A DNA stretch of 64,000 bases from the NCBI RefSeq assembly GCF_002953255.1, contig NZ_CP026498.1:1845291-1909290 (forward strand), given 5' to 3'. The translations under genes and the position numbers were made by a program. The notes below the pieces were generated by a model. It saw only the letters and a list, made by a program, of their open reading frames with translations. It ran no database searches and was not told the origin of the DNA. Origin of the DNA: Streptomyces sp. CB01881 (lineage in GTDB: Bacteria > Actinomycetota > Actinomycetes > Streptomycetales > Streptomycetaceae). Of the stretch, positions 23,247 through 29,007 are shown piece after piece; the stretch's first letter is position 1, and each line of letters starts with the position of its first letter.

Positions 23247-24287
23247 TCAGCCGCGCGCGGCGGCCCGGCGGCGTTCGAGCAGCTCGCGGGCGACGCGCAG
23301 CGGCTCGGGGTCGGTCCAGGCGCGGACGTCGACGGGCGCGTCGAGGAAGCCGTGGCGGTGCAGGAAGCGCTCCTGCTGCGCCAGCAGGTCGAGGCGCTCC
23401 CCGGAGAGGTCGAGGTGCAGGGTGCGGTGGCTGCCGGCCGCGTAGGCCCCGGTGACGCCCTCGGCGCCGGCGCCGGTCTCGGCCTGGAGGATGCGGCCCA
23501 CCTCGGCGGGGTGGTCCGCGGCCCAGTCGGCGGCCTCCAGCAGGACGGTGAGGAAGCGGGCGACCAGCTCGGGGTGGTCGTCCAGCAGCCGCTGGTGGAC
23601 GGTGATCGGGCGGGGTGTGCCGTTGTTGACCCGGGTACGGCGCTCGGGCACGGTGTCCAGCTCGACGGCGACCTCGGCACCGATCCGGCGGGCCGCCTCG
23701 ACCGCCAGCGCGCCCTTGACGTAGACGGCGTCCACGGTGCCGTCGCGCAGCGCGGCCAGCTCCGCCGCCCACTGCCCGCCCCCGGGGAGGGCCGGGACGT
23801 CCACCAACTCGGCGTCCTCCAGGGTGAGTCCGGCGAGCGAGAGCGCACCGTGCAGGCCGGCCAGGGCCATCGCCCGCCAGAAGTCGATGCCGATCCCATG
23901 ACGTGGGACAGCCAGCCGCAGGCCGCGCAGTTGTCCGGGCCCGATGATCCCGCTGCCGGACCGGACCAGGACGACCTGGCGCTCCTCGATCCAGGTGAGG
24001 CCGATCAGCCGGGTCCGCTCGCCGCGCGAACGGGCCCAGAGCGCGGGGACGTTGCCGCCCTCACGGAACAGGCCGGTGAGCGCGTGGGTGTAGTGGTGGT
24101 CGGCGGCGGCCTCCGGCGGAGCCTCCTGGAGCGAGCGGACGGTGATGCCGTCCGGCGCGAACTCCCGGGCGAGCCAACCCTGGTCGGCGGCGATGCCGGT
24201 GGCGGTGGGGACGGGGCAGCGGGTGAACCAGAGGGTGTCCGGGGCTTGGGACGTCGCCTGGACGGCGGTGCGGGCGTGGCTGGGCAC
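23247..24287 (-). CDS. DszB-like protein (candidate cytoplasmic sulfinate desulfinase)
   Basis: A 346-residue protein with the SsuA/NMT1 binding-protein fold but no signal peptide or lipobox. It resembles DszB, the 2'-hydroxybiphenyl-2-sulfinate desulfinase of Rhodococcus: FTRCPVPTA near the start, then HHYTHALTGLFREGGNVP, then RTRLIGLTWIEERQVVLVRSGSG. Known DszB catalytic residues Cys27, His60 and Arg70 have counterparts C24, H65 and R75, with the 10-residue His-Arg spacing kept, followed by GG. The GTG at 24287 has AGGA 11 bases upstream. It heads the ssu operon, behind a Cys-codon leader. Enzyme activity is inferred; a simple binding protein is the alternative. Confidence 0.75.
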   Translation of the reverse strand: MPSHARTAVQATSQAPDTLWFTRCPVPTATGIAADQGWLAREFAPDGITVRSLQEAPPEAAADHHYTHALTGLFREGGNVPALWARSRGERTRLIGLTWIEERQVVLVRSGSGIIGPGQLRGLRLAVPRHGIGIDFWRAMALAGLHGALSLAGLTLEDAELVDVPALPGGGQWAAELAALRDGTVDAVYVKGALAVEAARRIGAEVAVELDTVPERRTRVNNGTPRPITVHQRLLDDHPELVARFLTVLLEAADWAADHPAEVGRILQAETGAGAEGVTGAYAAGSHRTLHLDLSGERLDLLAQQERFLHRHGFLDAPVDVRAWTDPEPLRVARELLERRRAAARG

Positions 24288-24412
24288 GGTGGCGGGATTC
24301 CTCTACGGGTGGGTGTGCACGGGCGCGGCGGGGCGGGGCGCGGCACGGACGTGGGACGTCGGGGCATCGGGGCATCGGGGGCGGCGAGGCGCTCGACGGT
24401 GCGGGAGGGGCG

Positions 24413-24457
24413 TCAGCGACAACAGGCGCAGGGGGCGGGGCACCGGCGGGTCGTCAC
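24413..24457 (-). CDS. Cys-rich leader peptide (14 aa) of the ssu operon
   Basis: MTTRRCPAPCACCR: four Cys codons in 14, two adjacent just before the stop. The GTG at 24457 has AAGGAG seven bases upstream. It ends 125 bp before the DszB-like gene. Such an ORF would stall ribosomes when charged Cys-tRNA is scarce and so couple sulfur starvation to operon expression, as described for Cys-codon uORFs in mycobacteria. No terminator/antiterminator pair is obvious; a change in ribosome-site accessibility or Rho-dependent control is possible. Confidence 0.72.
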   Translation of the reverse strand: MTTRRCPAPCACCR

Positions 24458-24761
24458 GGCGCTGCTCCTTCCTGCGGCTCGGGACCATCGATGCGGCCGG
24501 CGGAGACGGGGACCGTCGGGCCGGCGGCGGGCCGGACGCGCATGCTTCCGGCGGGCGCTCCGGGCGGGGCCGTCCGGAGCGATGTGCCGAGCGTTCCACG
24601 GCGAGGGATCGCGAAGCAAGCTATTGCCACATGATGGGATCACTTGTTCATGAACGCCATTCCATTGCAACATCACCGACATCATCCCGAAGCATCAGCT
24701 GCCCTAGTCTGGAGCCGACTTCGGTGAACCGGCCGGAGCGCCGGACAGAACGAGAGGTGTC
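24458..24761. promoter_or_regulatory. Divergent ssu operon/iclR control region
   Basis: A patch from about 24610 to 24700 is AT-richer than its surroundings, as expected for promoters in this genome. It includes the perfect 10-bp palindrome GTTCATGAAC at 24646-24655 and the similar words ATTGCCACATGAT and CATTGCAACATCA on either side. These are candidate binding sites for the adjacent IclR protein. Exact -10/-35 boxes are not clear on either strand. Confidence 0.5.
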
Positions 24762-25544
24762 ATGGCCGACGCCGTCACCGCCGTCCAGAGCCCACCGGCC
24801 GGCGCCCAGGCCGTCCAGCGAGCCCTGGGGCTGCTGCACTGCTTCCACGACAACGGCCCCGACCTGAGCGCCTCGGACCTCGCCCGCCGGATGGGACTGT
24901 CGGTCTCCACCGCGCACCGCCTCGCCCGCACCCTCGTCAGCGCCGCGTTCCTGGAGCAGGACGAGCAGACCGCCCGGTACCGGCTCGGCCCGGCCGTCGC
25001 CGAACTCGGCCAACTCAGCTTCCACCAGCGCGGACTGCACCTCGCCGCACCCGAACTCGACCTGCTCGCCAGACGCACCGGCGCCACCGCCGACCTCGCG
25101 ATCCGCAGCGGTCCGCACGCGGTGATCCTGGTCGGCGCCTCGGTCCGCCCGGACACCGGGCTCGGGCTGCGCCGGCCGCTGCACTCCACGGCCCTGGGCA
25201 AGGTCCTGCTGGCCTGGCCGCGGCCCGGCGACGCGGGGGCGGCCGCGATCGGCCCGCTACAGCCGTTCACCGACCGGACGATCACCGAACCGGAGCTGCT
25301 GGCCGATGAGTTGGTGAAGGTCCGCACCGCGGGCCACGCGCTCAACGACGGCGAGTCGGCCGCCGGTGTCCGGACCGTGGCCGTCCCGGTACTGGACCGC
25401 ACCGGGCAGGCCCGGTTCGCACTGGCCGTCCGCTCGACGCCGGCCCACCTCACGGACGACCGGCTGGACTGGTTCCTCGGTCACGCCAGGACCTGCGCGG
25501 GCGCACTGTCCGTCCTGCTCCTGCCACCGGACCAGCGCGCCTGA
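24762..25544 (+). CDS. IclR-family regulator, divergent from the ssu operon
   Basis: A 260-residue regulator: winged helix (about 18-75) with QAVQRALGLLHCFHD and the recognition helix in RRMGLSVSTAHRLARTL, effector domain (about 90-255) with PLHSTALGKVLLAW and HALNDGESAAGVRTVAVPV. The ATG at 24762 follows GAGGT. Its divergent position makes it the likely local regulator of the sulfonate genes, in addition to the cysteine leader. Confidence 0.9.
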   Translation: MADAVTAVQSPPAGAQAVQRALGLLHCFHDNGPDLSASDLARRMGLSVSTAHRLARTLVSAAFLEQDEQTARYRLGPAVAELGQLSFHQRGLHLAAPELDLLARRTGATADLAIRSGPHAVILVGASVRPDTGLGLRRPLHSTALGKVLLAWPRPGDAGAAAIGPLQPFTDRTITEPELLADELVKVRTAGHALNDGESAAGVRTVAVPVLDRTGQARFALAVRSTPAHLTDDRLDWFLGHARTCAGALSVLLLPPDQRA

Positions 25545-25576
25545 GCGGCGGCCCCGGACGGCGGCTCCGGCCCGGG

Positions 25577-25612
25577 CCTCGCACCGCGCCTCGCACCGCG
25601 CCTCGCACCGGG
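25577..25612. repeat. 12-bp tandem repeat, three copies
   Basis: CCTCGCACCGCG at 25577 and 25589, with a third near-copy from 25601. It lies in the trailer of the IclR gene. Confidence 0.7.
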
Positions 25613-25683
25613 CCGACGCGCCGGACCGACGGGCCGAGCCGACGAGCCGACGAGCCGGCATCCGGGGGGCCGCCGACACATCG

Positions 25684-25722
25684 GTGCGGGCCGGGCGTTC
25701 ACGGTGAACGCCCGGCCCGCAC
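25684..25722. terminator. 19-bp perfect inverted repeat, bidirectional terminator
   Basis: GTGCGGGCCGGGCGTTCAC at 25684-25702 and its exact complement at 25704-25722 are separated by one base. It lies between convergent genes and is the strongest hairpin in the window. Confidence 0.9.
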
Positions 25723-25770
25723 CGGCCGGTTCGGTTCAGCGGCGACCCGTACGGGCGGCCGCACCCGGGA

Positions 25771-26571
25771 TCACGCCACCGGGGCGTACTTGTAGCCGAC
25801 CCGACGGACCGTCACGATGCTGTCACGGTAGGCCGATCCGAGCTTGCGGCGCAGCCGCGCCACGTGCACGTCCACCGTGCGGCCGTCGCCGACGTGGCCG
25901 TAGCCCCAGACGGCGGACACCAGGTGGTCGCGGGTGTGGACCCGCTGCGGGTGCTCGGTCAGGTGGGCCAGCAGCTCGAACTCCAGGTACGTGAGGTCGA
26001 GCAGCCGCCCGTCGACGTAGGCGTTGCGGCGCTCCACGTCGACGGTGATGCCGCGGCCGGTCGGCCGCACCGGGCGGACGGCGGCCGGTCCGGCGGACGG
26101 CACCCGGGCGGCGCCGGCGGCGGCGACCGTCGAAGCCGCGGCGACGGCCGTCGGGCCGGCCGGGGCGGACCCGTTCTCGGCGGGCACCAGCACCAGGTAC
26201 CCGACCATCGGATGGCCGCCCGCGCTGCCGAACTGCGCACCGAACTGCGCGCCGTACTGGGCCAGCAGTGCCTGCGGCAGCGCGCCCTGCGGAAGTGCGG
26301 CGACGACGGTGGCCCCCTCCGGTAGTGCGGCGAGCAGGGCCTGCGGCGCCGGGACGCCCGGTACGGCACCGGCCGCCGGATGCGCCGGGGCGGCCACCGG
26401 ATGCGGCTGGGCGGACGGCTGCTGGGGAGCGGCGGGGTGCTGCGGACCGGCGGGGTGCTGGCCGTGCCATCGCTCGGCGGTCGAGGGGACGGAGCGGACC
26501 GCGCGCAGGTGCGGGGTCGCGGCGGGCAGGGGAAGGGTGGCGGTGGAGGAGGAGGACATGGTGCCGCTCAT
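25771..26571 (-). CDS. Winged-helix regulator (OmpR/PhoB DNA-binding domain) without a receiver
   Basis: A 266-residue protein. Residues about 170-266 are a trans_reg_C winged helix: LTYLEFELLAHLTEHPQRVHTRDHLVSAVWG, DGRTVDVHVARLRRKLG, VRRVGYKY. The N-terminal 165 residues are Ala/Pro/Gln-rich, with a possible small domain around LLAALPEGATVVAALP, and lack the receiver Asp and Lys motifs. Such receiver-less wHTH proteins occur in Streptomyces. Two ATGs, 26571 and 26559, are possible and neither has a good ribosome site. A Cys-codon leader lies about 570 bp upstream on the same strand. Confidence 0.85.
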   Translation of the reverse strand: MSGTMSSSSTATLPLPAATPHLRAVRSVPSTAERWHGQHPAGPQHPAAPQQPSAQPHPVAAPAHPAAGAVPGVPAPQALLAALPEGATVVAALPQGALPQALLAQYGAQFGAQFGSAGGHPMVGYLVLVPAENGSAPAGPTAVAAASTVAAAGAARVPSAGPAAVRPVRPTGRGITVDVERRNAYVDGRLLDLTYLEFELLAHLTEHPQRVHTRDHLVSAVWGYGHVGDGRTVDVHVARLRRKLGSAYRDSIVTVRRVGYKYAPVA

Positions 26572-26641
26572 TTCGCGCGTGACGGACGGAGTGGAGTCGT
26601 CTTGCGCGTCGACCGGGCGTACTGCCGGGGCTGATCCGAGG

Positions 26642-26956
26642 TCAGCGGGCGGAGTGCCGGGACGCGCTGGGCGAGCCCGGACACGTCTGGTCGAACAGGT
26701 GCGGCTGCCGGGACGGCCAGAACGGCTTGAGGTCGAGGTGACCCCGGCCGCTGTCCGCGACGGCGTCCGTGCGCCCGTTCAACCCGGCGAACGGACCACT
26801 GCTCCGTGCTCGCCGCACCGCCTCCGTCACGCCGACGACACCGACGACCGCGCCGACGGCGCCGACGGCGACCCCGTCACCGGCGGCGGCGAGGGTGGAA
26901 ACTGGGGCTGGGACAGGGTCGGGGACGGGGGTGGAGGTGGAGCAGAGGAGGTTCAC
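26642..26956 (-). CDS. Hypothetical protein (104 aa) with one hydrophobic segment
   Basis: I do not recognise this product. GTG 26956 follows GGAG by seven bases. From there third codon positions are mostly G or C, less so upstream, which supports this start. A Pro/Ser/Thr-rich N terminus precedes a Val/Gly/Ala-rich stretch (about residues 25-45) that could span a membrane. The C terminus has LDLKPFWPSRQPHLF. It lies between a Cys-codon leader and the winged-helix gene. It may be a spurious ORF. Confidence 0.35.
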   Translation of the reverse strand: MNLLCSTSTPVPDPVPAPVSTLAAAGDGVAVGAVGAVVGVVGVTEAVRRARSSGPFAGLNGRTDAVADSGRGHLDLKPFWPSRQPHLFDQTCPGSPSASRHSAR

Positions 26957-27143
26957 TGGTGCTCTCCGCGAAGCGGGTCCGGGGCACGGCGCGGCGCCGG
27001 ACGGGGAGACGTCCGATGCGGCCGGGTCGATGATGTGATGGATCGTCATGTGACGGGCGACGCAATGACCCGGCAACCATGGGGTGCGGGGCGTGCGGGG
27101 CCGGCCGGGGGATCCGTCGGAAGTGCGGGGACGGGCTGGTCCG

Positions 27144-27260
27144 TCACCGACAGCAGGCGCTGCTGATCAATGCGTGGTCGATGTACCGGCGGATCGTCAG
27201 CGCCGGGGTGACCGGGGCGGGGACGGGTACGGCGGCAGTGCGTCGCTGGTCGACGGTCAC
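27144..27260 (-). CDS. Cys-codon leader peptide (38 aa), third copy
   Basis: GTG 27260 has GGAAGG seven bases upstream. The product ends LTIRRYIDHALISSACCR. The RR-x-ID...SSA-x-CR pattern matches the actinobacterial leader-peptide type found before sulfur genes, and two adjacent Cys codons precede the final Arg. The minus-strand genes that follow are a hypothetical ORF and a winged-helix regulator, so the target is not obvious. Confidence 0.55.
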   Translation of the reverse strand: MTVDQRRTAAVPVPAPVTPALTIRRYIDHALISSACCR

Positions 27261-27285
27261 GGCTCTGCCTTCCCCCCTCATTGCT

Positions 27286-27315
27286 GTCGATCGCCTTGCG
27301 GTCGATCGCCCTGCC
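27286..27315. repeat. 15-bp direct repeat
   Basis: GTCGATCGCCTTGCG and GTCGATCGCCCTGCC are adjacent, about 25 bp upstream of the third Cys leader. It could be part of its promoter or operator. Confidence 0.55.
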
Positions 27316-27459
27316 GTGAATCGCGTCGGCGCGACATCACGGTGACGTGCATCGCCGCCGGACGGGTCCGGACGGCCTTCGTCGACAGAGCCTTCCATGC
27401 CGCGCCGGTCAAGGCAACCTCCCGGCACCCGAACGTCCGGGATGCGGACAGCGAAATGA

Positions 27460-27497
27460 GACGACGGCCTCCCGGGCCCCTCGGCGGAGCCGTCGTC
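27460..27497 (-). terminator. Hairpin at the end of the conservon
   Basis: GACGACGGC at 27460-27468 pairs with GCCGTCGTC at 27489-27497, which overlaps the stop of cvnD. Confidence 0.65.
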
Positions 27498-28131
27498 AGG
27501 CCCGTGCCGGGGCGCGCCGGGACCGCTCGGCGGCGTGCTCGACCAGCGTGACCAGCAGGTTCTTCCCGTCCTCGCGGCGGCGTGCGTCGCAGAGGACCAC
27601 CGGGATGTCCGGGTCCAGGTCGAGCGCGTCCCGGACCTCCCCGGGTGTGAACACCTCGGTGCCGTCGAAACAGTTCACCGCCACCACGAAGGGGATGCCG
27701 CGCTGCTCGAAGAAGTCCACCGAGGGGAAGCAGTCCGCCAGCCGGCGGGTGTCGGCGATCACCACGGCGCCGAGCGAGCCGCGTGCCAGCTCGTCCCAGA
27801 CGAACCAGAACCGGTCCTGGCCCGGCGTGCCGAAGAGGTAGAGCGCGAGCCCGGGCCGCAGGTCGATCCGGCCGAAGTCCATGGCCACGGTGGTGGTGCG
27901 CTTGGCCTCCACACCCGAGGTGTCGTCCACCGGGCGGCCGAGCTCGCTCAGCTCCTCCTCGGTGCGCAGCGGACGGATCTCGCTGACCGAACCGACCAGC
28001 GTGGTCTTGCCCGCGCCGAAGCCCCCCGCGACCAGGATCTTCACGGCGACGCCCGGACCTCCCCGCCACTGCGGGTCGTCGACGTTCCCCTGTTCCTCAC
28101 GGGGCTGGTGGTCAGAGCGCACGGAGTCCAT
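27496..28131 (-). CDS. cvnD: Conservon GTPase CvnD
   Basis: A 211-residue Ras-like ATP/GTP-binding protein. The P-loop is GGFGAGKTT (about residues 36-45), switch II region LFGTPGQDRFWFVWDELA, and the base-specificity region AVNCFDG. In Streptomyces conservons CvnD is a peripheral G-protein-like partner of the CvnA sensor. The ATG at 28131 overlaps cvnC by 20 bases; a later GTG just before VKILVAGG is possible. Confidence 0.95.
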   Translation of the reverse strand: MDSVRSDHQPREEQGNVDDPQWRGGPGVAVKILVAGGFGAGKTTLVGSVSEIRPLRTEEELSELGRPVDDTSGVEAKRTTTVAMDFGRIDLRPGLALYLFGTPGQDRFWFVWDELARGSLGAVVIADTRRLADCFPSVDFFEQRGIPFVVAVNCFDGTEVFTPGEVRDALDLDPDIPVVLCDARRREDGKNLLVTLVEHAAERSRRAPARA

Positions 28132-28591
28132 TGATCACGTCTCGCAACAGGCGCTCGTCCGGCAGCTCGGCGAGCGGAACGGGTCGGGTGACGCTGATCA
28201 GCTCGGCGTCGTAGAGGTCGCCGAGCAGCACCCGGACCACACTGACCGGGAGGTCGGTGTAGGAGCCGAGTTCGGCGACGGACAGCGGCTCCCGGCGGCA
28301 CCAGGCCAGGATGGTCTGGTGCTCCGGGTCGAGCACGTGCGCGGGTACGGCCCCCGCGTCCGGCCCGGGCTCGGCGGCGGTGACCAGCGAGATCAGGTCG
28401 AACAGGCCGTCCTCGACCGGCCGGGTGCGGCCCCGGGTCATCGAGTAGAGCCGCACCACCGGGCCGGCGTCGTCGTCGAACCAGCGGTCGTCGACCGGGG
28501 TTCGCGGCTGGAACAGGTCGACGTCGGGCTCGTCCCCGCCCGGGTCGTCCTGTTCGCGCGTCGGCTCCTCCTCCGCCATCGGGCCGCTCAT
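28112..28591 (-). CDS. cvnC: Conservon protein CvnC (DUF742)
   Basis: A 159-residue DUF742 protein: VVRLYSMTRGRTRP, FDLISLVTA, then a winged-helix-like part LSVAELGSYTDLPVSVVRVLLGDL with the C terminus RLLRDVINGLRAL. The first 50 residues are acidic and disordered. Its ATG overlaps the cvnB stop (ATGA). Confidence 0.95.
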   Translation of the reverse strand: MSGPMAEEEPTREQDDPGGDEPDVDLFQPRTPVDDRWFDDDAGPVVRLYSMTRGRTRPVEDGLFDLISLVTAAEPGPDAGAVPAHVLDPEHQTILAWCRREPLSVAELGSYTDLPVSVVRVLLGDLYDAELISVTRPVPLAELPDERLLRDVINGLRAL

Positions 28592-29007
28592 CTCCCCGGC
28601 GGGGCGGCTTCGGTACGCGGCTCGGCGGCCAGGTGCTCGCCGACCCGCTTGACCAGCAGGGCCATCTCGTAGGCGATCTGGCCGATGTCGGCCTCGGCCT
28701 CGCTCAGCACCGCCAGGCAGCTGCCGTCGCCGGCCGCGGTGATGAAGAGGAACGCCTCGTCGAGCTCCACCATGGTCTGGCGGACGCCGCCGACCTTGAA
28801 GTGGCCGCCGGCGCCCTTGGCCAGGCTGTGGAAGCCGGCCGCCACGGCGGCGAGGTGCTCGGCGTCCTCGCGGTCGAGGTTGCGGGAGGCCCCCGTGGCC
28901 AGCCCGTCACTGGAGAGGATCACCGCGTGGCGCAGGGCTGCGACGCGTCCCACCAGGTCGTCCAGGAGCCAGTTGAGGTCCCCGGATGACTGCGTCGAAG
29001 TGGTCAT
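28588..29007 (-). CDS. cvnB: Conservon protein CvnB (Roadblock/LC7)
   Basis: A 139-residue Roadblock/LC7 protein: LNWLLDDLVGRVAALRHAVILSSDGL, FHSLAKGAGGHF, LAVLSEAEADIGQIAYEM. Such proteins regulate small GTPases, here presumably CvnD. The ATG overlaps the cvnA stop (ATGA) and has AAGGA upstream. Confidence 0.95.
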   Translation of the reverse strand: MTTSTQSSGDLNWLLDDLVGRVAALRHAVILSSDGLATGASRNLDREDAEHLAAVAAGFHSLAKGAGGHFKVGGVRQTMVELDEAFLFITAAGDGSCLAVLSEAEADIGQIAYEMALLVKRVGEHLAAEPRTEAAPPGR

